From the NCBI RefSeq assembly GCF_037975245.1, contig NC_092579.1:7647001-7711000 (forward strand): a DNA stretch of 64,000 nucleotides. The letters are read 5' to 3'. The position numbers were made by a program, and so were the translations under genes. This document shows positions 1 to 12,446 of the stretch, in pieces. How positions within the stretch are numbered: the stretch's first letter is position 1; each line of letters begins with the position of its first letter. The stretch comes from Apostichopus japonicus. Its lineage: Eukaryota; Echinodermata; Holothuroidea; Aspidochirotida; Stichopodidae. A model generated the notes under the pieces. It had not been told where the DNA came from, did no database searches, and was given only the letters and a program-made list of their open reading frames with translations.

Positions 1-60
1 AAGAATTGATGTTTATTATACTCTACATCACAGATATATATGTATGAGGTGCATACTCTA

Positions 61-338
61 CAGCAGGGGTTCCCTAACTGGGGTGCATGAACCCCCAGGG
101 GGTGCGTGAGTCCATCCCAGGGGGTTGGTGAGACGTTTCTGAAAGTCAGTTATGTACAAAAGTCGTACCTATCGTCAAACTCTACAATATTACACTATGA
201 ACTGGATCTTTTACGAAGTACTGTTATGCATATTATAGTATAATAATGACTCAGATCGTGTCTCAAAAAGTTGGGGGTTGGTGGACAACTCTGACATCCA
301 CAGGGGGTTTGTGGGGGGATAAAGTTAGGGAACTGCTG
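61..338. mobile_element. hAT-like MITE (non-autonomous)
   Basis: The left end reads CAGCAGGGGTTCCCTAACTG. The right end, reverse complemented, reads CAGCAGTTCCCTAACTT, so the two ends are imperfect terminal inverted repeats differing by a 3-base insertion. ACTCTA sits directly outside both ends (55-60 and 339-344); read as an 8-base duplication the match is 7 of 8 only if the left end is shifted by two bases. The CAGGGGTTCCC-type end and G-rich interior are typical of hAT MITEs. There is no open reading frame. The exact ends are uncertain. Confidence 0.5.
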
Positions 339-515
339 ACTCTAAAGGGTATGCAGGCTGACTGCATGGATCAGGACCTGCGCAAAGAATGCAGAGGAGG
401 GAGGAGGGGTGATTGGTTATGAATAGTACATTATATTTAAACAACTAAATATATCACTTTCCTCAGTGGTGTGACAATGAAATTAAAACCAATTGATTAT
501 GATTATTCATGACTT

Positions 516-608
516 ATGAATAATATTAATAATACTATTAATAATAATCATAATAATAATAATATAGTAATCATAATCATAATCATAATAATAATAGTAA
601 TAGTAATA

Positions 609-664
<56 letters not shown>

Positions 665-693
665 CATAATAATCATAATAATAATCATAATAA
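516..693. repeat. (AAT)n microsatellite with CAT/AGT interruptions
   Basis: Long run of AAT triplets, purest at about 607-663, with scattered CAT and AGT variants towards both ends. Poly-Ile and poly-Tyr frames on the two strands are products of the repeat, not genes. Confidence 0.95.
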
Positions 694-831
694 TGTAGAG
701 TCCAGTGGAAGTTCATTACTGGAATGATTAAGTCCCAAACTACAAAACTAAGGTTCATAATGACTCATGAGTAATCTGGCAACTAGTCTTGCAACAGAAA
801 GCAACTTCATTAGCAACTGTGTACAGTGTAT

Positions 832-1075
832 CATATCATGATTCAAAGCACTTGTACTGACAGTAAGAACAGTTCCTAACCTTTTATCTGATTCTAATGC
901 TAATACCATGCTGTACTGTCTTCTCATATCATGCTTGAAAGCACTCAAACTGACAGTCTGAACAGTTCCTAATCTTTATCTTATTCCAAAAGAGCTCTAA
1001 TACCACACTCCATACTGTCCTCCAATATCCTGCTTCAAAGCGCTCATATTCACAGTACAATTCCTAACATAGACA
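832..1075. repeat. Degenerate ~95-bp tandem repeat, about 2.6 copies
   Basis: Units begin at 832, 925 and 1023 with CATATCATG-CTT-AAAGC variants and share 'acagttcctaa' and 'ctaatacca' segments. Periods are 93 and 98 bases. The copies are clearly diverged, so the array is old. No coding potential. Confidence 0.7.
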
Positions 1076-1129
1076 ATGGATATTCTTGTATACTGTCGTA
1101 CTGTCCTAATGTCATACTGTCAGTACGAG

Positions 1130-1945
1130 TGCTTTGAATTTGGCCATGAAGGTACCTTAACTTGTCCCCAATAATTGGTATTTAAATTTAATAAACTATA
1201 TATTTAAAGCACTCTATGCTGAATAAATAATTCGTGCATATTTAATGTATTGCTTTAAAGTGTCTGTAAATTTCCTTAGATGTCGTCCTCACCAGCCATG
1301 TGATATATGAATAATTTATTCGAAAACTCCCAGATCGTGATCTAGGGCTAAACCTGTTTATCACCCCATACATGTGCAGGCATGGCTCCCCCATGAGGAA
1401 TTCTAAATAAGATTAAGTGAAGACCAAATTACACATTAAAACCACACTGATTCCACAGAGAAATTACCCACAATGTTATCGAAAACCCCATTTGATTTCA
1501 AAATGTCAACTACATGAACCTATATTTCAAATGGGAGGGAGGAAAAGAAATTGAAAGAGTTGAGAACACATGAACAAGCCTTCATTTTGCAATGAGTATT
1601 TCAGAGAAATTACGAGGTAGGCCTATAGTATTCGCACACATTCCTGCTCCCGGGATTGCCATTTAATATCCTCTTCCGATGGACGATGGTGTACCTCACC
1701 ATCTGACCACTTTCTCAAATACTGATGAAGGTTAAGGCACTCAGCTCATAGTAACTGCAGTGCAGCTATGGTGAACGAAGTTGTTTCAAAACCATTGAAA
1801 GAACAGAATCAAACCCCAATTCGCAAACCAGAAATAATAAATACATGGAAGACTCCACTCAACAAACATTGCAGAGAAGCAATTTTGAATTTTGGGACAA
1901 GAGACTCTGGTTACTGGTGAGGATTTAAACTGGAACCTAATGGTT
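1130..1945. other. No recognised feature
   Basis: AT-rich non-coding sequence. I see no open frame with splice signals and no repeat structure here. Confidence 0.5.
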
Positions 1946-2514
1946 GTGGGACGGGCAGTCTAACTGCTTCAACAGGCACTGGTAACTGCTTCACCATGCC
2001 CTTCACCATGTACAGTAACACGTAACATACATGACCAGTTTGTGGAATATGATATGATTGTGGGACGGGCAGTCTAACTGCTTCACTGGGCACTGGTAAC
2101 TGCTTCACCATGCCCTTCACCATGTACAGTAACACGTAACATACATGACCAGTTTGTGGAATATGATATGATTGTGGGACGGGCAGTCTAACTGCTTCAC
2201 CGGGCACTGGTAACTGCTTCACCACGCCCTTCACCATGTACAGTAACACGTAACATACATGACCAGTTTGTGGAATATGATATGATTGTGGGCCGGGCAG
2301 TCTAACTGCTTCACCGGGCACTGGTAACTGCTTCACCACGCCCTTCACCATGTACAGTAACACGTAACATACATGACCAGTTTGTGGAATATGATATGAT
2401 TGTGGGACGGGCAGTCTAACTGCTTCACTGGGCACTGTAACTGCTTCACCACGCCCTTCACCATGTACAGTAACACGTAACGTACATGACCAGTTTGTGG
2501 AATATGTCTACAGA
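1946..2514. repeat. 114-bp minisatellite, five copies
   Basis: Units starting GTGGGACGGGCAG lie at 1946, 2060, 2174, 2288 and 2402, a period of exactly 114 bases. The last copy has a one-base deletion and then breaks off into unrelated sequence. Copies differ at only a few positions, so the array is young. 114 is a multiple of three and one minus-strand frame stays open over four units, giving an apparent 38-residue protein repeat. The frame has no splice context and is broken by the deletion, so I treat it as non-coding. The array abuts a family-A tail at 2515. Confidence 0.95.
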
Positions 2515-2575
2515 TTAGAGAGTGCAATAGTAGTAAAGAGACAGGTAAGGGAGGAATATATTCAAATCATTCCCT
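2515..2575 (-). repeat. Family A tail fragment
   Basis: Contains GAGTGCAATAGTAGTAAAG followed by AGACAGGTAAGGGAGGA. The same string recurs in variants at 12.4, 16.7, 21.9, 31.8 and 33.6 kb, and in reverse at 21.3, 32.8 and 61.5 kb. It directly follows the 114-bp minisatellite. Confidence 0.5.
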
Positions 2576-2594
2576 ATTACACAGAACAATCATC

Positions 2595-2596
<2 letters not shown>

Positions 2597-2626
<30 letters not shown>
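2597..2626. repeat. A30 homopolymer
   Basis: Thirty consecutive A residues. It could be a retroposon tail on the plus strand, but I see no matching element body or target duplication. Confidence 0.95.
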
Positions 2627-2628
<2 letters not shown>

Positions 2629-5134
2629 AGTAAATTAAGAACAACTTGATTCTTGCTTTCACCTTTGGTTAAGTTTCAATTGGAGTTGGTACTGAAATTC
2701 CAAAAAACTCCCCAAAACTTACTGGTTAATTTAGGTAAACTATGTATTCACTCTAGGCATGGTAAAAGCGAGAGGACTATTAAATGTTGTGAGCAGACAG
2801 TTAAGCAAGGAAACAATTTTAAGTAAACATTGAAAGTTTGCTTAATTCGGTTCATTGGTTTTACTATTTTGTCCACTTTTAGTTCAAATAGTGAAGAAAC
2901 AGATCCATTTTTGACATCTGCTATATATATATTCCATCGATAATAGTCCCTATGACAAGGTGTCTGGGGTGTCACAATCTACAGGATCAAAGTAATTCTT
3001 CAAATACTTGCTAATTAAGCATTCATTGTGTTAAAGAAAACTCTATCAGAGTGCTGTAAGTTAATTGTTGATCAATCTTCAATCTTATCTCCAAAATATT
3101 CACTAATTTATGATAAAATTGCAGTGCAATCTGCAATCAAAGGCAAAACGCTGCTCGAATTTCTTTGAAATTCAGAGTTTTTCTGTTTGTGCAAGTTGCA
3201 CACATGTCCATGGTTCATTAAATTGTTCATTGCATGAAGATTCGCAACAACCGAGTGTTCTGTGCAGGTTTTACTTGGCTGCAGAAAAATATCACCAACT
3301 TGTCCTCACTCTCACTGCATCTTTACTTTAATACAACCGTTAGGAGATATTTTCCTCTGTTCTTATCAAATTAAACCTCATTTTAAAACTCCAAATTGAC
3401 TAATTCTGCCCCTTGATTAAATCAATCATATATGTAACTTTCCACAAGCATCAGTCGTTGACTGATGGGCCGCGATGGAGTGCTATGACAGCATGCTTTC
3501 AAATGGTCAGTGCCCAACCGAAGGTCATCGATGAAATTAAGACATGACAAATAATAAAAGGGGGGGGGGGATGGGAGGGAAATTAAAAAGAGAACAAGTT
3601 GATCAAAGAAATATTATTTCCATGGATGCACTCTTGAGGACAGGAAGGTAAATATTGACGTTTTAGAAGTTGACCATAGATGAACAAGTCTTTGAATATA
3701 GACAATTAAAATTAGGCCACTGACCATATTTTTGATGAGGTCATCCATCATCAATGGAATCATTAGTCGCTGAGAAAGACCGGTGGTGACGATTTTAAAT
3801 ATTAAGTAGTTTTTCCTTGCGTTTTATGAATTGAGTTCACTTAAGATTTGCTATTTGAATCGACCTTTTGCATTAATTTGAAAACTGCTGACCATAAGAT
3901 ATTACAGAAAGTAATAGGAGGGGGAGGGTAGTGGGGGGGTGGTGAAGTCAAGTTTATATTGAATGACCTCATGATAAGAGCTGTTCATGCTTTATCAAAT
4001 ATATATTTTTGTGTGAAAACTACATGTACCTCTCTTTACAGAAACCTAGAAAGTCAATTTATGTTGTCTGAAGGACAACTTTGCAGAATTTCTAATGTCA
4101 GCATACAGCATATAAACAGTGTGATCTGCTACAAGTTTCTGTGTATGCCAAATTAAAATGTATAGCTGTGCTAAGTCTCGATTTATACTTTAATGGCTTC
4201 ATCAGAAACGCATTACCTTGAATCTTGTGTGTTTAAAGTTTATCCCAGTAACTTGAGGCCACGAGATACAGAATGTTGAGCGTTTTTTAAGACGATTAGA
4301 ACATCTCTTGAGGTTTTGTAAAATAGATATCTGATACATAAACATCTGATACATAATTATATGATTCTAAAAATCAGAATTATCATGCAAAAATATCTCA
4401 AAGTGAAAGAGGCTGAGAAAGGGGAACAGGGGGACAAGTAAGGCAATAGATGGGATGAGTAGAGGGATCAAGAAGAATAGGGTTTTTGAAACTTTATGTG
4501 AATGTCCATACTGCACATGTATATAAATTTATACCACCTTGAGTTTCCACATGAATAATTGTTTAATAAAGTTATTTAAAGGAATAAATATATATAGCAA
4601 AATGTCAGGGTTATAATTTGCAAATTACTCACTTAATTGGTCTGAAGCAATTAGATTAGTGAAAGGTAACAGCCTAAATTCTTGCTATAAAATACAGAAT
4701 TAAGCATACTGTAGATCTTTACATATAATCACTGAAGGAGGAGGGTGCATGAGACAAAGATACCTTCCAATGCATTTAATATATATACACATTAACTAGA
4801 GATAGCACTATAACCTTGTCATTAATAACTGCTTAACTTACAGTGGATCTCAAATTAAGCTCTTTAACACCATCATAAATCCACACAAAATGAAAATGGC
4901 CTCGACAGAAGTACTTTATATTCTCTCTCTAGCACCTTGCGATGACGACTTTAACTCTTGTCTCAGAGTCTGCAGCAAAGGTTCTGAGAGGTTAACAAAG
5001 TTAAAAGCAGGTCAGTTGGAAATGGAGAGCTGTTAATTTGACAAATGTGTCTCTCTCATAGCTGTACAAATCCTCTTATGATCTCATTATAACCACTTCA
5101 AGAGAACGATACCCAACTGCGAAATATTTTATTT
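2627..5134. other. No recognised gene
   Basis: AT-rich non-coding sequence with short G tracts near 3559 and 3920. Small open frames near 3400-3530 and 4890-5035 have no splice or domain support. Confidence 0.5.
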
Positions 5135-5323
5135 TTATTGATATTTTTGAAGCATTTCATCAGCTCGTTTGAGATTCCGCTGGACTTTAATTGGTGGCTT
5201 CGGCAAAGGTTGACACATTAGCAGATTGGTTCGTTGAAGAAGGGGGGAAAAAACCCTGTCAAATTTAACAGGAAGATTGTCAAATAAATCCCATCTAGCT
5301 ATCAGTATCAGCCAAACTACATC
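5135..5323 (-). CDS. Possible terminal coding exon, unknown protein
   Basis: A 62-codon open frame on the minus strand ends in a TAA codon (5137-5135) followed at once by AATAAAA-type polyadenylation signals. The peptide is lysine/arginine- and proline-rich near its end (for example PLPKPPIKVQRNLKRADEML), unlike the low-complexity frames around it. There is no clear splice acceptor; candidates are the AG before the poly-pyrimidine block or one near 5320. I do not recognise a family. Open runs of this length are expected by chance in this window, so this is only a candidate. Confidence 0.2.
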   Translation of the reverse strand, partial: DVVWLILIARWDLFDNLPVKFDRVFSPLLQRTNLLMCQPLPKPPIKVQRNLKRADEMLQKYQ

Positions 5324-7808
5324 TTACAAAACACAAGCTCACAGCTCAAGTACATATATAACCAAACCCTATAGAGTTCAATTCAGGTGAACTGAAGCCT
5401 CAGTTCATTGGTTTTTCAATTTTGCATTAGAACCATTATATTGCTGCATACTTCCCACAAAATACACACAACTATATAACAAATTCTAAATGTGTGTATT
5501 TCATGGATTAACTGTGAGTGCATACATTGAGGGGAATACAAAAGTAAAATACACAAAACGAATTTTGCCTGTAAAATGGTGTTTTGGGCTGGTAATTTAT
5601 TCTTAACAATTATTATGAATGATAAATTCTGCCCTAATTCGTGCATGCAAATGAAGTTATAGGTACACATATGTTTGAAAGGATTATTGACCTAGAGAAA
5701 GTGTTCCTTTTTTTCTTGGTCTTGTTTGCCTGACATCAAACTTTGAAAACCTCTGTTGGAAGATCTATGTTACAAAGTGGTATTTGTATTCTGTTATATT
5801 GTACCTGGCAACAAACGTAAATTGCAGTGGAAAAAACACAACTAGCTACTTTAAGTCTCTTTTATTTTGTCAAAGCTAAAAATTTCAGCAAAAGAAACAT
5901 TTTTACTATCTCCGATATAACAAAATTAGAACATTGTGAAAAAACTCCAGTTAACTTTTTCACTATAATGCTCATCCAATGAAGATAAGCATATACAGTT
6001 AGCATATCACTACTTTATATACATGTATTCTAATTTGTAGTACATGTTAGAATATATATGTACTATAAAGTACTATATAATTCTCAAGGATGCTTGAAAA
6101 GCCCATATATACTCCCAAATTACCTTTGCTTGGGTTACAAATGACGATTCGGTTAAAACACCTCTTAAACAGTTCACAAAAAAAGAGCGATAATCTTTAA
6201 GATGGAAACTTTTTATGAGTTGTATACTGTAGTGCAATAAGTAGAATTGCGACTTAAAAAGCAGTTTACAACAAAAACAAAGTCTGACAATTTACAGACA
6301 CTCATACCTTAGGTTTTACATACTGTAGTCTCTTAAATTTGCTGTGTTCCTATATTTAATGCTGTGCACCAACATAGATGCCATTTCCAGGTACTGTACA
6401 GCGTGGAACATCACATGGTGAGCAGTTATCTCAGACTGCGTGCATCACAAGTAATTTACCATTAAAATTTTAAGATTAAATTTACAAACATTTAGCCCAC
6501 ATATCATTTTACAGAAACCATTTGCTATAATATCCCTTTAACGCAGACTGAGCACATGGAATTCCCATGTTTGTTAGCAGATGGTAACCAGTAATTTCAG
6601 GCTGAGTGGGTAGTTAGATCTAATTAACCCCTCCTATTATTGTCACTGCTGATGGAGCATCGGTAATAAAAGACATCTGACTGAACCATCGTACTGCTAT
6701 CTTCAAATCCAACCGTCCAAAGCTGTTGCCAAGTACCAGATTGAAGCTATCAAGTCATAAAAACACACGGTAAAAGTCAGACAGCCAACCAAAAACATCT
6801 ACGGTAGTCTCCAAGCTTGTTGTTTACATCCTGACAATCAAATGTAAATAATTTCAACCCTGTGACAGACCAATTTGATGATATGATAATGCTAATCCTC
6901 AGTCATTCTGCACTAGTAAAGAACATATAAGATCTACACAGTACAAGCTAGGGTTTTAATTTTAGTGAAGTAAAATTATTCCAAATTTGAAAGGGGTAGA
7001 GACCCAAACCTAATCATCATTGTTCATTGATATCATATAGATGTTTGGTGACATGAACGTTTTCATCAAATAGCTATTAAAGAAAACAATAAAATTGAAT
7101 AGAACGGTGCCATTTTCACTGAACTTTTAGTGCAGTAAGTTGGAAACGTCAAAGTTCAAATTTGGCAATTGCGTACTGAGACTTTTAGAGAAACAAATCA
7201 GGGCCTTCAAAACTGTTGTACAAAATTTGAACTTGAATTTATTACCTGAAAGTTGTAACCAAGTCATATTGAACACTGTACTATAAGTACAGAAGTTATC
7301 AGTTCATATGAACAAGCCTTTCAAGTTATTGCCAACTCACTTCTTGACACAGTACACTGAGTACAGTATATATCTCCTGGTTATTGATCAACAACAAACA
7401 TGAACATGAAAGGAGATTTCTGGCTCTAGGATATTACAGTCAAATACACTTTCATATAAATGCAGTATATAGCCTTCAATTATGCCTATTTGTCATATTA
7501 CATACTATTTATCCATGAAGTGGATGAAATTCATCAACACAGGCACTTATTGGATGAGTTTGAGGTAAGGGGTAGACTGGAATAGAGGGCATTAGACCAG
7601 AACAAGCCTTTGGCTACAGTACCAGCCTTTTTAGATTATGGTAAAATAAGAGTGCAGTTGCTATGAGGAGACAGGTTAAGTTAAATGGGGCTTACATGTT
7701 GGAATGAGTTACTTATCAATTAAGTTTAGAGTAAAACCTAATGAACAAAATTGAAAAATGAATGGATTTAATTATAAAAGTCTGGAAATATACAAAGAAA
7801 TGTTTAAC
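5324..7808. other. No recognised feature
   Basis: AT-rich sequence with many short TACTGTA/TACAGTA motifs. No exon, repeat array or element ends found. Confidence 0.5.
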
Positions 7809-7880
7809 TAGAATTGGATTCAAATCAGAGACCACAGAGATGACAAGCCCTGCATCTGAACCAACTGAATTATCTAGCCC
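7809..7880 (-). mobile_element. tRNA-derived SINE head
   Basis: Read on the minus strand from 7880, the sequence looks like a decayed tRNA. An A-box-like TAATTCAGTTGG lies at 7872-7861, an anticodon-stem-like CAGGG/CTCTG pair surrounds a TTGTCAT loop, and a B-box-like GATTTGAATCC lies at 7826-7816. The spacing matches a 72-nt tRNA, but the acceptor ends do not pair, so it is not a functional tRNA gene. The 3' body and tail are not delimited. The loop suggests a tRNA-Asp ancestor (inference). Confidence 0.5.
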
Positions 7881-8778
7881 TTAGTCGGCTTTCAGTTTAA
7901 ACGTATTCAAATTATCATTAGTTTGCTTGCATTGTTATTTAACAATGCCATATTAAACCAAAATGGTTTCTTTAAACTAGTCTTAAAAGTTTTAAAAAAA
8001 GTCTTGCAATATGTAGCACAGGATTTCCAACGATATATACAGACTGCATCTCTGCTCCCAAGTTCCCCCTTACAAATCCTCTAATCAAATAAATGAGTAT
8101 CCCAGACAGGTTTGGATGCAGATGTTTTACGTCCCAATCACCTCGTGGATGCACTTTTCCCAGCCTGAGCAAAAACCATCTGAATCCCAGGAAGAGTTTA
8201 CTGCTGCTGCATGCATGCATGCAGGATAAAGAGATTAGTCTGTGGTGACCGACATCTAGACAGATGTATGACAAAAGGCTTAGCTTAACACTTTATTGTT
8301 AAAGCCCTTTTCAAAATTACATTTTACTGATCCCCAAGGTTTCGTAATGGCAAACAACCTTAACATGTGAATTTTCTAGCTTTGCAATATATATAGTTTT
8401 GTTCATGATTGATAACTGTAATTTTGAATGTTAATTTGTAACCAAACAAATTAAACCATATGCATCATAAAATATTAACTTGTCTATGCAGCTATTATTG
8501 AGAAGTACTTGTTTTATTGTATCACCTTAATAATGTCTGTATGGAGAAAAAAAAAGGGGGGGGGTCTTTAAGAAAACTAATTTAAACAATCAGTTTTGGG
8601 TTACATGTATAATTTACCAACCCCAGAAATAAAATAACAAATATTTTTTCTGTTTTTCCTTACATTACATTGAAAATGGATCAATCACCACGACACCACC
8701 CCATTGTACAAATGAACGCTAATACTGTTTATTAAAATTTGGCAAACATGTACTGTATGTTTTTTCTCTGCAGTATCT
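7881..8778. other. No recognised feature
   Basis: A 100-codon minus-strand frame at 7972-8274 has no domain or splice support. A poly-A/poly-G tract lies at about 8548-8563. Confidence 0.45.
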
Positions 8779-9079
8779 CTTTAATTCAGCGACGTAGCCA
8801 GGAATTTGAAAGGGGGGGAGCACTTTTTGCAATTGATATGGATTTTCAAAGTTGTAGGCACGACTATCTGAGCGGAGCGCCACCATCGGTTGGCGCGGAG
8901 CGTACAAGAAAATTTTTAGTTTTATAAACCCCCCAGATGGCCGGAAACGGCCCTTCCCTAGTGTTCATTCTGGTTCCCTGGCCTCTTGCTAACTTGAGAC
9001 ACCTCATTCAATATCACTTTTAAACCCAAAAAACAAACGAGTTAAAATAGTACGTATGTATTAAAATTAGCAAGTTAAA

Positions 9080-9973
9080 CAAGGGCTGCTGAAGCACTTT
9101 TAATCTGGGGGGGGGGCACCGACATCAAAGGGCACTTTGCAGAAATTCGATTGGACTGATGCAGCCTGATATTTAGTACCCTTTATAAATCTTATTGTAT
9201 TATCTTATTTGCGTATGCACATCACTCCATCAACGCCCCCCCCCCCCCCCGTCTTAGTAGTCTTACTTTTCAACTTCTGATACTTGTAGATACAAAGATA
9301 GGCCAGAAATGTCTTTGATACAACCATAACCAGTATTTGTCTTTGATACAACTGTAGCTAGTAAATGTTTATCGAAAAGGCTGTTTTGGAACTTGGAACG
9401 CCGATCGTGACAACAACAGGCAACAAAGTGCTGCAGCTCTATACATATAAAGTCTGTTAATCAACGATAGGCTTATTTGACTGTGGAATGTTCTCAACTG
9501 AAATTTCATCTGCGTAAACGGGTTCTTAAGTAGATGTTAAAAAACTGACAAGATCGTATCCTAGTCTTTTTCGGCGGGTAGAGTATTGAATGAAACGGCA
9601 CGCCATATGAATGACAGCCTAGATGACAGAAGAATAGGTCACCTAATTTAGCCATAATCTTGCTACGTTCATTTCAATAATTTTTCCTGTCTAGACTCTT
9701 AAACTCGTCCAGCAAGCTTATGGATTTGAAATTATGGGTGTTTTAATAAAAAAGATAACTTGGCCAAAAGAAGTGTAGGCCCGGGCCTACAGTGCTACAT
9801 ACTGGCTATGCCCTGATAGTTCTAAATTAGGATGAGATCTCTTACTGAAATATCGCTGACCTAATAAGGTGATCAAGAGTACAAGTTTTATGTAGAAAAA
9901 GGGCACATTTTTAACCTGAGGAAAAGTGGGGGGGGGCACTTGCCCCCTGTGCCCCCCGGTTCCGCCGCCCTTG
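9080..9973. mobile_element. Nested hAT-like element inside family-B element
   Basis: The left end CAAGGGCTGCTGAAG and the right end (reverse complement CAAGGGCGGCGGAACC) are similar inverted repeats, each followed inwards by a GGGGGGCAC run. Candidate 8-base duplications AAGTTAAA (9072-9079) and AAGGTACA (9974-9981) match at 6 of 8 positions. A C tract lies at about 9236-9250. No coding frame. Confidence 0.55.
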
Positions 9974-10290
9974 AAGGTACATGTACAGAGTAGTCTTACT
10001 TTTCAACTTCTGATACTTGTAGATACAAAGATAGTCCAGAAATGTCTTTGATACAACTGTAGCTAGTAAATGTTTAAGTTAGCCTAATAAGAGAAGGCGA
10101 GAGCTATCCGACGATTGCCATCTGATGCAAATTTCTCAAGTGTTTTCTCAACTGAAATATTATCTGCGTAAACGGGTTCTTAAATTAACTACATGTTAAA
10201 AAACTGACAAGATCGGATCCTATAGTCTTTTTTCGGCGGGTAGAGTGTTGAATGAAACCATCGTGCTACATACTGGCTACGCCCTGATCA
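9256..10290. repeat. Direct duplication within the 2.2-kb hAT element
   Basis: The segment from 9258 (TAGTCTTACTTTTCAACTTC) to about 9816 recurs from 9991 to about 10287 in the same order. Offsets shrink from 733 to 654 to 471 bases, so copy two has lost internal pieces. Both copies end in TACTGGCTACGCCCTG-like sequence that resembles a hAT right terminus, so each may be a captured or truncated element. Confidence 0.8.
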
Positions 10291-10992
10291 TATGATATCA
10301 GTATCAGCAGATTTTGTTTCCTGTTTAAATTCTTTTACATGTTCTTTTACATAATATATCAGAAAGACAAACATAGTGCTCTTTTACAAGTTTTCCAGTA
10401 GGATGATTCTTGTTTATTGTCCAATGTCTGGACTTTAATACATTTGACGAACTTAACTGATGGACAATATAAACTTCTATATTTTGTAATACAGCCAGAT
10501 ATGCAGTGGCCTAAAAACAAATATCGTTATCGCAGTGTATTAGCAGTGTAATAATTATTTATAGGAAGTGCGTAACACGTACGATTGCTAGCTTAGCTTC
10601 ATAACATGCTGTTCGTGCAACAACTTAGGACGACTCATTGAACGCACGTTGTCGACGTTGTTGTGCATACAGTTCGTGACATTCCATAGAGTCCGGTTAG
10701 GTAGGCAATATGTATTTTATAACGCAGTGGCCAACTGTAGGCTTGTAATTGGCTATAAGCTAAATTAAGCTAATTGCATCTGCCAAACTAAGTAAGTAGT
10801 TGAATCAGTAGGCGTGAATGTTACTACGATTACAATCGAGTTAACGGAGCGGACGAGTATTCAAGATCAAAAGAGCACTGACAAAATACCATGCTAAAAA
10901 AACGACAGTTTAAAAAAAAAAAAAATCGACACTGAAAGGGGGGGAGCGGTCGCTCCCCCTGCTCCCCCCCTGGCTACGTCCCTGCTTTAATT

Positions 10993-12314
10993 TACTAGAA
11001 AATATAAGCCTAGAGCTCTGTGAAGAAAGGGGGTGAGAAAAACATTTGTAACGTTTAGCTGAGGATATGCGAAACATGGAATGGAACATGGACAAGAAAT
11101 AGATATGAAAGAGAAAAGACTGATGACAAGTTTCAAACGTCTGGAAAGAGCATTGCAGTAATGGATGAGTTGGTTGAAAAAGTAAGATTACGACACCCTA
11201 GGGATAAATTTCTAGTTGCTATCATACTGTTAGGCGGCAGCTGGTTCAGCGATAAAATTTATAACATAGCCTACCAACAACTAAAAATACACATGATCAT
11301 ACCTGAAAATATTTCAAGAAAACTAAAGTACTATTTTTGATATAAAATTATATGAAAATGTTATACGTATGTTACTTGAATGTTTGAACTCTCCAAGAGG
11401 AAGCAGGGATTACAATGGGCCTCTGGGATGGGGTGGGGAAGGGGGTATGGTAAGGGAGATAAATGGAATAGTTCCCAATGTCAAAATTTTCTTTTGTTCA
11501 ACATATATGAACTAATTTGTAGAAATTAGTTCCATTCTTTGCGTTAAACAAGGCAAACATGACAAATTTGACCTTCTTCAAGTTTTATTAGCTTGAGAAA
11601 TTTACTGTATGTAGTGTCTGGTCAAGCAACAATTTTGACAATTTTTGAAATTAATAGATATTTTTGCTAAAAGTTGTCATATTTCCCCACAGTAGATTGA
11701 TTTCAAAACCCTTCCCCTTCCCCCTCCCCCTCCCCCCCACACCACTGTCACCTATAGCTGATTAACATTTTGATTGCTTTTAAAACATTGCTTTCTTTTT
11801 CTTTCTTTTCTTTGGGGGGGGGAGCAGTTTGTGAAGGGCCACAATTGTGCTGTCTGATGGATGACCGTACAAGTCACTTCATTAAAGCCTTGCTTCCTTT
11901 TTTCCGCTCTTCTCACCAAGCAATTCAATGTTTCTTTTTGCAAAACAGACCTGAAAGTAGCCCTAGCTATACAAAAGATATGGTTTATGTGTATACCTAC
12001 GTACAGAGATGACCTTCCCATGTTCATATACTGGTGCAGGTCATTTCATAGCAAGGAGTAGTGAAAACACTGACATTCATACTTGTAGCCCCAGCTGTTA
12101 CATACAACAAGATGACAGAGACCTTGACCACTGCATTTCAAACCATGTTGGACTTTTTATAAGAGATTCTTGTAATAGTAAATTTTCTCTGAATTGTTAT
12201 ATATTTGTAAATATTAACCTACATGTAGAATGACATACAAAATGTCTGACTCATTTGAGAGGACAAAGAGTAGATTCCCCAAAACTTATTGGCTGTGTAG
12301 GTGTCTTCTTAGGT
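10993..12314. other. No recognised feature
   Basis: Non-coding, with a G-rich run near 11430-11450, C-rich runs near 11715-11740 and a T/C-rich tract near 11790. Overlapping short frames at 11.75-12.23 kb have no domain support. Confidence 0.45.
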
Positions 12315-12446
12315 GGTAGATTTAGAAGGAGGTGTAAGTGGGCGGTGCCCAGGGAGTGAGGGCGCAGTGCTAAAACGTTCCAATGTGTAGTCAGGTAGAT
12401 GGGAAAGGGCAGAGCGAGAGACAGGTGAGAGAGGAGCGAAGTAAAT
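12315..12446 (-). repeat. Family A half-element
   Basis: Runs from GGTAGATTTAGAAGGAGGTG to AGAGGAGCGAAGTAAAT with AGAGACAGGTGAGAG in between. Aligns end to end with 33528-33664 and, reverse complemented, with the start of 61489 onwards (shared ATTTACTTCGCTCCTC and CACTG-GCCCTC). No inverted partner is seen nearby. Confidence 0.55.

Larger units (their letters stand above)
8787..10984 (+). mobile_element. 2.2-kb hAT-superfamily element, non-autonomous (family B)
   Basis: The left end is CAGCGACGTAGCCAGG; the right end, reverse complemented, is CAGGGACGTAGCCAGG (15 of 16 identical). A perfect 8-base target duplication CTTTAATT flanks it at 8779-8786 and 10985-10992, diagnostic of hAT transposition. 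The first 200 bases match the shorter family-B copies at 29.3 and 42.0 kb, including the conserved internal stem GCGCCA...TGGCGC near 8876. There is no transposase frame. The extra length comes from a nested element and internal duplication at 9.1-10.3 kb and from unassigned sequence at 10.3-10.9 kb. Confidence 0.88.

Noticed and set aside
507-758. Poly-Tyr and poly-Ile frames
   Set aside because: Translation of the AAT microsatellite.
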